Below, in pieces: positions 22,993 to 34,030 of a DNA stretch of 64,000 bases (the stretch's first letter is position 1; each line of letters starts with the position of its first letter). The DNA comes from Stomoxys calcitrans (taxonomy: Eukaryota > Arthropoda > Insecta > Diptera > Muscidae): contig NC_081555.1 in NCBI RefSeq assembly GCF_963082655.1, forward strand, positions 90,160,272 through 90,224,271, read 5' to 3'. The position numbers and the translations under genes are program-made. The notes beneath the pieces were generated by a model that saw only the letters and a list, made by a program, of their open reading frames with translations, searched no databases and was not told the origin of the DNA.

Positions 22993-23184
22993 GGAAATTC
23001 ATGGGAAATACATTTAAGATAGACAACTTATCATTATGCTAATACTTTTTGTTAGATGTTATTTGTACAAAGAAGCAATCAAATGCAAAACACCTAGACT
23101 TTCTTAGTATCTTTGCAAATACTATTGAAGAAACTTTGTTTTAATTACAATTCTATAAAATAACAAGTAAGAGTGTACTATTAA

Positions 23185-23432
23185 TCGGTGCTGCCCGATT
23201 CAAGTTTTAGCTCAATGATAATCGGCCTCCTTTTTAAAACCGAGTCCAAACGGCGTGACGCAGTGCGACACCTCTTTGTGGAGAAGTTTTACATGGCTGC
23301 CGTACCAAATGATACAGTACCTTACAAATGTCGCCAGCATTAGGATGGGAAAAAAGTTTTTCTCGCCAGAATTTGACCCCAGGCATTCAGCGTCATGGGA
23401 GGACATCTAATCTCTGGGCTGAAGAGGCCTCT
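23185..23432 (-). mobile_element. tRNA-derived SINE, reverse, degenerate
   Basis: On the minus strand the head is decayed (B-box region GGGGTCAAATTCTGGCGAG). The body follows the family up to the stretch CGATTCAAGTTTTAGCTCAA. It contains a small internal duplication near 23,300-23,320. It lies head to head with the next SINE. Confidence 0.75.
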
Positions 23433-23444
23433 TTATAGGCATTA

Positions 23445-24775
23445 ACTAAAAAAGACAAGTAAGAGCGGGCCACCGTTACGCAGAGGTTAACATGTCCACC
23501 TATGACGCTGAATGCCTGGGTTAAAATCCTGGCGAGACCATCAGAAAATTTTTTTTTTCCAACTGTGGTTTTCCCCTATTAATGGTGGCAACATTTGTGA
23601 GGTACTATGCCATGTAAAACTTCTCTCCAAAAAGGTGTCGCACTGCGACACGCAGTTCGGCCCCTAATCATTGACCTTAAAACTTTAATCGAACTGCACT
23701 CATTGATATGTGAGAAGTTTGCCGCTGTTCCTTAGAGGAATGTTCATGGGCAAAATTGGCATTTGCAAGAGCGTGATTAGTTCGGCCGGGTCGAATCTTA
23801 TATACCCTCTACCATGGATGGCAGTTTTAAGTTTTTTACGCGGTATCTCTTTTCAGGTAAGCAAAGAATAATGGATAAGAATTGTTATGCTTTTGGAGCT
23901 ATATCAAGTTATAATCCGATTCGGACCATAAATGAATTGAATGTTAAAGAGCATAATAGAAGTCATTGGTCCATTCGCCTTGTAGGGGCTCAAGAAGCAT
24001 AATCGATCGGGAGATCGGTTTATATGGGAAATGTATCAGGCTATATATCGATTCAGACCATACTAGACAGGAATGTTGAAGTTCATGGAAGAAGCCGTTG
24101 TACACAATTTCAGCCAAATCGGATGAGAATTGAGCCCTCAAGATGCCTAAAAATCAAGATCTCAGACCAGTTTATATGGCAGCTATATCAAGACCGATTT
24201 GAACCATACTTTTCACAGTTGTTGAAAGCCATAACAAAACACTTTATGCTAAAATCTTCATGCAAATCAGCCAAATCGGATGAGAATTGTGCCCTCTAGT
24301 GGCTCTAGAAGTCAAGACCCAAGATCGGTTTATATGGCAGCTATATTAGGATATTTACCGATGTGAACCATACCGATTTGATTCATACTCAGCACAGTTG
24401 TTGAAAGTCACAATGAAACACTTTTTGTCAAATTTCAGTGAAATCGAATAAGCCTCTAGTGGCTTAAGAAGTCAAGATCCAAGATCGGTTTACTAACAGC
24501 TATATCAAAACATGGACCGATATGGCCCATTTACAATCCCAACCGACCTAAACTAATAAGAAGTATTTGTGCAAAATTTCAAGTGGCTAGCCTTACTCCT
24601 TCGAAAGTGGGCATGCTTTCGACAGACAGACGGACGGACATGGCTAGATCGACTTAAAATGTCATGACGATCAAGAATATATATACTTTATGGGGTCTTA
24701 GACGAATATTTCGAGGTGTTACAAACGGAATGAAGAAATTAGTATACCCCCATCCTATGGTGGATGATATAATAA
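23445..24775 (-). mobile_element. DINE/Helentron-like element split by a SINE
   Basis: The 3' end (AAAGACAAGTAAGAGCG) is at 23,450-23,467 and resumes after the SINE at about 23,774 with TGATTAGTTCGGCCGGGTCG. The reversed 5' end is CATCCTATGGTGGATGATAT near 24,774. About five subrepeats lie between. Confidence 0.8.
23468..23766 (+). mobile_element. tRNA-derived SINE inserted in DINE-like element
   Basis: It starts GGCCACCGTTACGCAGAGGT (A box) with a mutated B box (GGGTTAAAATCC), and ends in GGGCAAAATTGGCATTTGC. It is flanked by the 7-bp direct repeat AAGAGCG at 23,461-23,467 and 23,767-23,773, which also reconstructs the interrupted element end. Confidence 0.88.
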
Positions 24776-24802
24776 TGGGAGGTCAATAAAGAAAATCCTT
24801 AT

Positions 24803-26792
24803 GATTTTTATACCCACCATCGAAGGATGGTGGTATATTAATTTTGTCATTCCGTTTGCAACACATCGACCCTATAAAGTATATATATTCTTAATCGTCG
24901 TAAAAATCTAAGACGATCTACCCATGTCCCGATGTCCGTCTGTTTAAATGTCGCTACATTCTTTAAATATAGGGATATTGAGCGGAAATGTTGCACAGAT
25001 TCTTTTTTTTCATAAGCAGGTTAAGTTCGAAGATGGTCTATATCGGACTATATTTTGATATAACCCCCATATAGACCGATCTGCCGATTTAAGGTCTTTA
25101 AGGAATGAAAGCGACATTTATTTTCCGATGTTGTTGAAATTTGAAAAAATGAATTGTGTTAGGCCCTTCGACATCCCTCTTCAATTTGGCCCAGATCGGT
25201 CCAGTTTTGGATATAGCTGCCATATAGACCATTTTCTCGATTAAAGGTCTTGGACCCATAAAAGGCGCATTTATTGTCCGATTTCGCCGAAAGTTGGGAC
25301 AGTGAGTTGTGTTAGGCACTTCGACATGTTTTTTTTTTTTCAATTTGGTTCTAATCGGTTCAGATTTGGATATGGCTGCGATATATATCGATCTGCCGAT
25401 TAAAGGTCTTGGGCCCATAAATGGCGCATTTAGTGTCTGAATTCTCTGAAATTTGGGACAGTAAGTTGTGTAAAGTACTTCGACATCCTTTTTTCATTTG
25501 GCTCAGATCGGTCCAGCGCAGCGCAGCGGCAGGAGTCTCAATGCAGCCTAACGGACAAGGGTTAGACGATGGAACCATAACCTTCTCCCATGAAGTCCAT
25601 TTACATACGATTTTTAAGACTAAGATATGCAAAGAACCTAATGTGACAATATGTTCGGAAAATGTAATCGATGAGGATTGGAGAGCACTCCTTCTCTGAC
25701 CATCGCTACATTAGGTTGAGAATCGCACGGCCAGCGCCTAATCCGATAAGCTTACGTAATAAGTTGAAAATCAACTGGCCAAAATTCGAAAGACTACTCA
25801 GAAGAAGATTTGGGCAAGATAATTTGTTTCATCATTGACGAGTGCTCTAGACGAGTCTTTCGAAGATAGTTGCCCTCTTCGAGAAAGGAAATCAGCCTTT
25901 CGGGGAGATTTGCAACATTGGGAAAGAGGTCCGCAGACTTTATAAAAGAGCGCGTCCTAAAAAAGCGAAAGTATATTGGGATGTGTATTTCACACGGTTC
26001 AAGGAACACAATAAAATTGCCAGAGCGGCAAAAAGTGCTTCCTGGAAGCTTCTCTGCGACGAAAGCGTTAATGACGCCGCAAAGATGAAAAATTCTCTCT
26101 CTCTGAAACGTTAGTACACGACATAAGAGTGAGAGCAGAGACAACGGAGGACATGTTGAGGCTTTTGATAAAAATGCACTTTCCATATGATGCGACGTGA
26201 CTCACAGGGACAACAGTAGGCCCTTCGACATATTCCTTCAATTTGGCCCAGACTGGTCCAGATTTGAATATAGCTACCATATAGACGGATCTCTCGATTT
26301 AAGGTCTTGGCCCCATAAAATACGTATTTATTGTCCGTTTTCTCCGAAATTTGGGACAGCGGGTTGCGGTAGGCCCTTCAATATCCATCTGCAATTTGGC
26401 CCAGATCGGTTCAGACTTGGATATAGCTGCCATATAGACCGATCTGTCGATTTAAAGTCTTGGCTCCATTAAAGGCGCATTTATAATCGTATTTCGCTGA
26501 AATTTGACACAGTGACTTAGGTTTGGCTTTTCGACATCCGTGTCGTATATTGTTCAGATTGGTCTATATTTCGATATATCTAGCAAAAATTGTTCTACAA
26601 AATTGAACAATGGTTTGTACTTATTAGACCACTCAAAGTCCATGCCGAATCAGACCATACTTCGATTTATCTGCTATGTGGGCATAAATAATGCATTTTT
26701 TACCAGATTACGACGAAAGTTGGTTTACATATATACCCGAGGTGGTGGGTATCCTAAGTTTGACCCGGCCGAACTTAACGCCTGTTTACTTA
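24803..26792 (+). mobile_element. DINE/Helentron-like element split by LINE fragment
   Basis: It starts ATTTTTATACCCACCATCGA and ends TTTGACCCGGCCGAACTTAA then CGCCTGTTTACTTAC. Subrepeats occur on both sides of a LINE insertion at 25,515-26,215. Confidence 0.8.
25515..26215 (+). pseudogene. LINE ORF2 fragment (endonuclease end to linker)
   Basis: Broken frames read LRNKLKINWPKFERLLRRRF with GQDNLF after it, then EICNIGKEVRRLYKRARPKK, then FKEHNKIARAAKSASWKLLC, then EDMLRLLIKMHFP. This is the order seen between the endonuclease and the RT domain of Jockey-superfamily ORF2 proteins (RPAPNPIS also visible upstream). Several stops and frameshifts are present. It is inserted in a DINE-like element. 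Confidence 0.72.
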
Positions 26793-27150
26793 CATAATCT
26801 TATTCCACTTTATTTTAATCATATTCCTATAAACACCTGAAAACACATTTGCATTGCCGTCATACCATTTGAATATTTTTCTTTTGTCACTTTCAATCCT
26901 AAATTGAATTTGGCAAAGAAAAATCGAACATAATCAATTTTGTAAATATTTATTTTTGCCATGAGTGTATTGATTATTTTTCTTTATTGTACTATATAGA
27001 ATGAGATCATGCCAAATCACCATACAAGTTGAAAAATCAATTGATTGGAAATGGCCGACTGACTTCAACATCAAATGGGTATTCAGTGATAAAAAACGTT
27101 TGAGGTAATTATGAAAAATGTTTTCAGTTAAATATTTTTAATTTCAGTTT
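26793..27150. other. No recognisable feature
   Basis: AT-rich spacer of about 360 bp with no element ends or coding signal that I can support. Confidence 0.35.
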
Positions 27151-27550
27151 CCTTTCCTATTAAGTATACATACTATAGATAGTTGTAAAATTCTAATACG
27201 ATTTAACACTCTCCGAGTGTCTTCGTCTAGCCGTCAAGTCTGTTGTAATTATGCTACAGCATTTGAAAACTGAGATAATGAATTCACATTTGCCACAGAT
27301 CCATATTTTTAAATACGGAAGTTAGGTTCTTGAGCGGGCCGAACTATATTATATTTGGATAAAGCTGTCATATAGGCCAATGTCCCGATTTAAAGTTTTG
27401 AGCCCATAAAATGTGTATTTACCCGATTACGCTAAAATTTGGAACATCAACTTGTTGAAGGGTCCCAGATATACGGATTGAATGTGGTCCAGATAAAAAG
27501 TACTGCAGCACTATTACTGATAGAACCGATTGGAACTATAATATCCCCGG
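27150..27550 (+). mobile_element. DINE-like fragment
   Basis: Degenerate internal part: GTTGTAAAATTCTAATACGA, TGCTACAGCATTTGAAAAC and AAGCTGTCATATAGGCCAAT. The same subfamily occurs at 34,560-34,790. No ends retained. Confidence 0.5.
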
Positions 27551-27579
27551 TAATAAAAGTAACATAGAAGGATGGTTCC

Positions 27580-28310
27580 AAACTAGATGACCATGGGGTA
27601 TGCTTTGGGTTGTACTCTGAAGAATTAGTGGTCTAGTGTGTATCATGCGGAGTTCCTTGTAATTTAAAGAAGTGGCGAAATGTCTAAGATGAAATGTCAT
27701 AACAACGATTGGCATACATATCTCCTCAGACAGCCATTAAATATCTGGAGAACATATTGCTGAATTCCAAAAGCCTCCTTGACTTTGGCATATCTCTCAA
27801 CGAGCTGGCTGAACAGTTCAAAATTCATTGGTTCTGGGTGCCGGGCTGCAGAGATAACACAGGGAATTCTAGAGCAGACGAGCCTGTAAGACTTGAAACT
27901 ACCTTACACATTCCAAGGAAAATGTAATCTGTGGGTATGCCTCTAACAACATGTAAGCAAAGTCTTAAGGATCAAGCCCTAAGGACAACGAATGACAGAT
28001 GGCCACAAAGTGGAAGTTGTGAACACACCAAAATTATGTGGCCTAATCTAGACTTGATAGGTATACCGTTTTGCTATCGCTAGCTAGAAAAGACATTTCA
28101 GTCATTGTATCCGTCATGAAAGGTCACTCTCTGATCGAAAAACATGCTGACAGACTGAAGGTAGCCAGTAACGAGTTTTGCCGAAGCTGTATGGATGTCG
28201 AGGAAGAAGGGACTATAGTACATCTGCTGTATATTTGTCCCGATCTGGCAGTCAGAAGGAGTTCCACATCTCATTTCATTGAGAATTTGTAAGGTATTGT
28301 GTGATAATGT
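27580..28310 (+). pseudogene. LINE ORF2 C-terminus (RNase H and zinc motif)
   Basis: 27,709-27,927 encodes an RNase H tail (SLNELAEQFKIHWFWVPGCR, then NSRADEPVRLE), with the usual catalytic His of VPGH replaced by Cys. 28,071-28,292 encodes the terminal zinc-binding region (FCRSCMDVEEEGTIVHLLYI then C), ending SHFIENL. The same family provides the fragments at 1-336 (minus strand) and 61,740-62,090. Frameshifts separate the parts. Confidence 0.75.
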
Positions 28311-28600
28311 GAGGCCAATCATAATCAGGTTATGGGCCGATTCAAGCTAAATTTGCATAGAAATTGGAGGCCATAGCATTAATTGCACAAAATGCCAGCC
28401 GAATCGGATGAAAATTCGCGAGATCAGTTTATATGGGAGTCACACCACGCTTAAGACAGATTCGCAACATACATATAATGGATACGTCTTCTGGAGGCGA
28501 AAGAAGTAGAATCGGGAGATCAATTTTTTTTTTATAGAGGAGCTATATGCGAAATGTTGCCCAAATTGCATAAGAATTAAACTTTTTCAGCAACTTTTCT
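28311..28600 (-). mobile_element. DINE-like fragment, degenerate
   Basis: Reversed subrepeat remnants: AGGTTATGGGCCGATTCAAG, CAGCCGAATCGGATGAAAAT and ATCAGTTTATATGGGAGTCA. No ends. It lies upstream of gene 4. Confidence 0.5.
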
Positions 28601-28746
28601 GTTGGTATGCAGACATATTTGTCGTTTTTTTTTTTTGCTAACTTGTCTTTCTAAGGGTGTTATGTTTGTTTTTCGAATAATTAGAAAAATATAAATGAAA
28701 AGCTGAATAAATAAACGAAAATGCCAATATCAATGCAGACAGCGAC

Positions 28747-28783
28747 TATAAAATAGTTGTCATAAATCCAGAATTATTCAAAC
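28747..28783 (+). promoter_or_regulatory. Core promoter of secreted-protein gene 4
   Basis: TATAAAA at 28,747-28,753 is 30 bp upstream of TTCAAAC at 28,777-28,783, within TTCAAACTAATTCG, which matches gene 1. The ATG lies 68 bp after the putative start A. Confidence 0.65.
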
Positions 28784-28847
28784 TAATTCGGTGTGTAGTC
28801 TGGTTTGCATGCATTAACGGAATTTGTATCCCAAAGCAACTCTAATT

Positions 28848-29514
28848 ATGGCTAAAAACCAAATCTTCAATGTGGCCGGTAGAGTATTTTTCAATTGCAT
28901 GTCTTTGATTAAATATTCTAATGTATGGTGTTTGTTTGTTTGAAGTTTCTTTGGTGATTGTGGCTTCCTTGGCTACTTTGGGCCAAGCCGATGTGGTGGA
29001 TAAATCCTTGATGCAGGAGTTGGTTACCGATTTTAAGCAATTTAGTGCTGCTGCACTATGTGCTGCTGATCATTTCGGTGATGCTGATGCTGATGTTCCC
29101 GGCAACGTAGACAATGTCATCGAAGGAGGCATAGGGTATTTGCAGCAATTTCTGGGCGTACCCTTATCCGATGAAGAATACATTAGGCAATCGATACTCG
29201 TTACCAGGACAGCCGCAGCAAATATGGGTGAAACTCATGAAAAATGTGCAAATGTCTCTCCCGACTATGTTGCCAGCAATCCTGCAGCTATTGGTTCAGA
29301 ATTATCTGCCGCTGGCAAAGTACTGCTGGAAGTCAGTGAAAATTTAGCATGTGTTTTGCAAAACGGAGACGCTGAAGCTCTTGAACAGGTTCCATCATTC
29401 TTCGCCAAGATTATTAATAATATTGCAGCCGATGAAAGTGATGACCAGGTCAATAAGTTGTTCAGGCACGAAGAGGCATTGGCCAATGATTTGGGAGGTT
29501 TAGTTTCTTGTTAA
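28848..29514 (+). CDS. Secreted four-Cys protein, array member 4 (two exons)
   Basis: Exon 1 is 28,848-28,878 and exon 2 is 28,946-29,514, with a 67-bp phase-1 intron ending GTTTGAAG. The 199-residue product starts MAKNQIFNVAVSLVIVASLA and is probably cleaved after Ala25. The mature protein is strongly acidic, with Asp/Ala-rich stretches (GDADADVP), unlike the Lys-rich member 3. It keeps the four family cysteines (ALC, EKC, LAC and a C-terminal VSC), the EGGIGYLQQ block and RHEEALANDL. The last cysteine is the final residue. One NVS sequon is present. AATAAA is at 29,568-29,573. The open frame continuing upstream into the intron (from 28,921) is rejected because the exon 1 structure is conserved. 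Function unknown. Confidence 0.92.
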
Positions 29515-30188
29515 ACTGAAGGAATAGGATTTTTTTCCTATTTTCATATATATGTATATGTGAGACCAATAAAAAGAAATACATAATAAAATTTTTGTTG
29601 TCTTATATTGCAAGCATATCTTATATATAAAATTCAATTTGTGTTTGTTTGTTCCGTATAGACTCTAAAACGGCTGAACCGATTACCTTGAAATTTTCAC
29701 AGATTGTGTAGGTTGGTCTGGAAGGAAACATAGGCTATATAATTTTTTTGATATCAGAAGGGGGCGGACCCTCCCCACTGCCCAAAAATAAAAGTGGATC
29801 GATCGGGACAATATGGGATTCAAATGAAAGGTATTCAAGAGTAGAGTACGAATTAAATAATAAAAGTAGGGTCCAAGTACCTGGGGGGCCGCCCCAGCCC
29901 CAAAACCCCTTGAAATAAGTTTTCAAATGAAAGGTATTCGGAAGTAGATAACGAATATGGTCAGGAAGCAGTAATAGGCTTTATAATTTATTGATAACGG
30001 AAGGGGGCGAACCCTCCACCGTTACCCCAAAAACACTACCAAAAATCAAAAGTGGACCGGTAAGGACAATAGTATGCAGGAGTAGATAACAAGTCTGGCA
30101 TATAAATTCATGTCGAAATATAGGGGGTCACTCCACCCCCCACATAAACGCCCAAAATGGGTACATTAGCCAATCACGGATATATGGG

Positions 30189-30289
30189 CAATCCCATGGC
30201 AGCCGGTTGTACGTACCGGATTGACCCGATGGAATCCTTCATTGGCAAAGGCTGCCGCCTCGGTGTACAACACACTGCTACAACAACAA
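30189..30289 (+). mobile_element. 101-bp retroposed element with CAA tail
   Basis: CAATCCCATGGCAGCCGGTT through CTGCTACAACAACAA, flanked by the 12-bp direct repeat CGGATATATGGG at 30,177-30,188 and 30,290-30,301. The long target duplication and simple 3' tail indicate retroposition of a short LINE 3' end or a SINE-like RNA. Confidence 0.8.
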
Positions 30290-30325
30290 CGGATATATGG
30301 GACTCGGTTTGTTTCTTCCGTATAG

Positions 30326-31494
30326 ACTGAACAAGTAACAGCGTGCTAAGTTCGGCAGGGTCGAATCTTATATACCCTCCACCATGGATCGCATTTGTAG
30401 AGTTCTTTTCCCGGCATCTCTTCTTAGGCAAAACAGGATGTAAGAAAAGATTTGCTCTGCTATTAGAGCGATATCAAGATATGGTCCGGCTTGGACCACA
30501 ATTAAATTATATGTTGGAGTCCTGTGTAAAATGTCAGCCAATTCGAATAAGAATTGCGCCCTATGGGGCTCAAGAAGTAGAATAGAGAGATCGATTTATA
30601 TGGGAGCTGTATCGAGCTATAGACCGATTCAGACCATAATAAACACGTATGTTGATGGTCATGAGAGAATCAGTCGTACAAAATTTAAGGCAAATCGGAT
30701 AATAATTGCGACCTCTAGAGGCTCAAGAAGTCAAGATCCTAGATCGGTAAATATAGCAGCTATATCAGGTTATGAACCGATTTGAACCTTATTTGACACA
30801 GTTGTTGAAAGTAAGAATAAAATACGTCTTGCAAAATTTCAGACAAATCGGATAGAAATTGCGTCCTCTAGAAGCTCAAGAAATCAAGTCCCCAGATCTG
30901 TTTATCTGACAGCTATATCAGGTTATGAATCCATTTGAACCATATTTGGCACAGTTGTTGAATATCATAGCAAAATAGTATGTGCAAAATTTCAGTCCAA
31001 TCGGATAAGAATTGCGCACTCTAGAGGCTCAAGAAGTCAAAACCCAAGATCGGTTTATATGACAGCTATATTAGGTTATGGACCGATTTGAACTATACTT
31101 GGCACGGTTTTTGTATATCATAAAAAAACACGTCGTGCAAAATTTCATCCCAATCGGATAAAAATTGCGCACTCTAGAGGCTCAAGAAATCAAGACCCAC
31201 GATCGGTTTATATGGCAGCTATATCAAAACATGGACCGATATGGCTCATTTACAATACCAACCAACCTACACTAATAAGAAGTATTTGTGCAAAATTTCA
31301 AGCGGCTAGCCCTATTCCTTCGGAAGTTAGCGTGCTTTCGACAGACAGACGGATGAACATGGCTCGATCGACATAAAATGTCGCGCCGATAAAGAAAATA
31401 TATACTTTATGGGGCCTCAGACGAATATTTCGAGTAGTTACAAACAGAACGACGAAATTAGTGTACCCCCCATCCTATGGTGGAGGGTATAAAA
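30326..31494 (-). mobile_element. DINE/Helentron-like element nested in family C
   Basis: Left end ACAAGTAACAGCGTGCTAAG with hairpin TTCGGCAGGGTCGAA, right end CATCCTATGGTGGAGGGTAT then AAAAA. It has about six subrepeats of the same kind as 17,660-19,312, reversed. Family C sequence on both sides joins without a target duplication (CGTATAGACTGA before, AACAGCAGAAACGATTTTC after). Confidence 0.85.
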
Positions 31495-32552
31495 ACAGCA
31501 GAAACGATTTTCTCGAAATTTTCGCATATTGTGTAGCATGGTATGGAAGGAAACATAGGCTATATAATTTTTCGGTATCGGAAGGGGGAGGGAACCTCCT
31601 CCTTATGCAGAAAACACAACCCAAAATCAAAAATGGACCGATCGGGACAATATAGGTATCAAATGAAAGGTATTGGAGAATAGAATACGAATACGGTATT
31701 AAAATTTGAGTCTAAGTACCCATCGGGCTGCCCCAACCCCAAAACTGCCCCAAACTGACATATTGGACGTTCATTTCAATACGGTTCTCAAATGAAAGGT
31801 ATTCGGGAGTAGATTTCGAATCTGGCATACAAAATCAGATAGGAGTATAGGGGGTCATGTCACACCTCTTAAACGCCATTAGACCCATTATGACTATATG
31901 ATACTTGGCTGAACCGATTTTCTTTAAATTTTCATAGATTGTGTACGTTTGTCTGGAAGGAAATATAGGCTATATAATTTTTAGGTATCGGGTGAAGGCG
32001 GAACCGCTAAAACGCCACCCATGTCCGAAAGTGGCCCGATGGGCACAAATAGTGTATCAATTGAAATGTATTGGAGACCAAAAAACGAATATGGTATTAA
32101 AATTTGGGTGTAAGTACCCAGAGGGCCTCCAACCCCAAAACTCCTCTAAACAGATATATTCAAAGTTCATATCAATATGGGACTCAAATGAAAAGTATTA
32201 GGCAGTAGATTACAGATATGGCATAAAACATTAGGTCCAAGTAATGGGAGGTCGCCCATCCCCAAATACCCTCAAATAGGTATATTAGCCGACCATGGCT
32301 ATATGGGACTTAAATGAAAGATATTTAGGAGTAGTTTACGAAAATGACATTAAAATTTGCGTTCAAGTCTAAGTGACTCTTTTCCTTGTAAAGATACGTC
32401 AAATGGGGTTTTTGACCCATTATGATAATATGAGCCTCAAATGAAAGATATTTGAGAGTAGAAAACGAATTTGCTATCCAATTTTGGAGCCAAATGTTTT
32501 GGGTACCCCCTAAAGCACCCCCTTAACTGTACTTCATTTCCGGTGGGAATGT

Positions 32553-32792
32553 ATTGGGTTGTCCAAAATGTAATTGCTGATTTTTTAAAAGAGAGTAAAT
32601 GCAGTTTTAATAAAACTTAGAATGAACTTTAATCAAATATACATTTTTTACACTTTTTTTCTAAAGCAAGCTAAAAGTAACAGCTGATAACTGACAGAAG
32701 AAAGAATGCAATTACAGAGTCACAAGCTGTGAAAAAATTTGTCAACGCCGACTATATGAAAAATCCGCAATTACTTTTTAGGCAACCCAATA
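32553..32792 (+). mobile_element. GGTTGCCC-ended MITE, copy B
   Basis: Complete 235-240 bp copy between inverted ends TTGGGTTGTCCAAAATGTAA and TTACTTTTTAGGCAACCCAA, with TA next to each end. The body contains AACAGCTGATAACTGACAGA. It is inserted in family C sequence. Confidence 0.85.
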
Positions 32793-32984
32793 GAATGAAT
32801 TTGATATCTATTTTCAGTGCAAAGTCCCGGTGGCCGCCCCAGACCCAAAACACTCTCCAAATGGTTCATATTTACCTGCCATGGCAATATGGGGCTTAAA
32901 TTAAAGGGATTTGGAAGTGCAGCACGAATTTGATATCCATATTTGAGTTGAAATGTCTTAGGTGCCATCCCTCCCCTAATGAGA

Positions 32985-33265
32985 ACATTACCCTAAGGAA
33001 GAACATTACCACCAGGAACCGAGAAGGGGTAAATTCTTACACATCCATGAGTGCTTTCCGATTGAAGTTTAAACTCAATGATAGGGGCCTTTTTTATAGC
33101 CGAGTCCGAACGGCGTCCCGCTCTCTCTTTGGGGAAAATTTTTTACACGGCCCTGCATGGCATTGTAATTAGCAAATGGCGCCAACATTAAGATGGGATA
33201 AACACCGCTTTGTCCGATGTTCTCGCCAGGCTTCGAACGTGTTCAGCGTCATAGGCTACAATGGC
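32985..33265 (-). mobile_element. SINE copy inside reversed family C element
   Basis: The minus-strand head (GTTCGAAGCCTGGCGAGAAC) and body match the SINE at 8,616-8,905. The junctions with surrounding family C sequence (TATCGAATTC then GTGCCATTGTAG) are the same in both copies. Confidence 0.7.
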
Positions 33266-33399
33266 ACGAATTCGATATCCGCATTCAGGACGAAGTGTCT
33301 CCACCCTAAAAAAATATTAGAGAGTTGAAGAAGGCGTAGCGGAGCGGGTCCGGTTCGGCAAGTAAGTATTATAAGTATAAGTGAGCCTCGTCGCTGGAG

Positions 33400-33720
33400 A
33401 AAACTACCGGGTCTTCAGGCAAGTTTTTACATGCATTTTAACGGGCAACAAAATCGCGTTCAGTTTATTCCTGCACAACCATCAATTCTTAGGGATGGAA
33501 TTGAAGGTCTTGATGCGAGTTTGCGAGCCGAAAGCTGGGGAGAACGCGTAACTGACTTCCTAGCTCTTTGGATATTTTACGGAGTTCTGATGATTCGTTG
33601 AGCGTTGAGTTCCCCATTTGTGGGTTTAGCGACACTTCCATACTCCCGAAATGAGTTAAGTTTCGACGGAATTGAATTACGGCCAGGAACGAGCGCAAAA
33701 AAATAAAAATCCATGGGATT
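33400..33720 (-). pseudogene. Tc1/mariner-like transposase fragment
   Basis: On the minus strand: SSELRKISKELGSQLRVLPS, then LQFHP, then LMVVQE, then ENACKNLPEDPVVFSSDEAH. This is the order of the helix-turn-helix end and the first catalytic block (SDEAH, with the catalytic Asp) in Tc1/mariner-type transposases. It is interrupted by stops and a frameshift, and is not the same element as the foldback family. Confidence 0.7.
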
Positions 33721-33814
33721 TCTTATTATGAGCGTGCAAAATGCCTTGACGAATGTGTTTCATGTTGAAGGGTATAGAAGATTTGGCCCATCCAAACATA
33801 ATACTACCCGTTTT

Positions 33815-34030
33815 TTAGTAAAAGAATCAAAAATAACTTAGATTGCACAAATTTTAACAAGCATATTATGTGGTTGATATGATTAAATGGAATTTCTCAA
33901 ATTGTCAAATAATCCAATACGCGAATTAAGTTAAGATATGATTATAAAACCAGTCTTAATTTATTGTATTTTGTATGCATTTTATTTAAATACATATATC
34001 TTGATAATTTAATATAATTAAATTAAATCT
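33815..34030 (-). repeat. Block shared inverted with 17,110-17,330
   Basis: Its reverse complement has TATGTATTTAAATAAAATGC, CTGGTTTTATAATCATATC, ATTCGCGTATTGGATTATT and TTTTTGATTCTTTTACT then AAAAAACGGGTA, colinear with the earlier block. Non-coding. Confidence 0.6.

Larger units (their letters stand above)
29620..33370 (-). mobile_element. Repeat family C element(s), reverse, heavily interrupted
   Basis: 29,620-30,325 and 31,495-33,370 match the reverse complement of 8,500-11,110: TTTGTTCCGTATAGACTC, GGAAACATAGGCTATATAAT, GGTATTCAAATG-type blocks, then at the far end GCGGAGCGGGTCCGGTTCGG. Insertions within it are a 101-bp retroposed piece (30,189-30,289), a DINE-like element (30,326-31,494), a MITE (32,553-32,792) and a SINE (32,985-33,265). 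Whether this is one long element or two is not certain. Confidence 0.65.
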
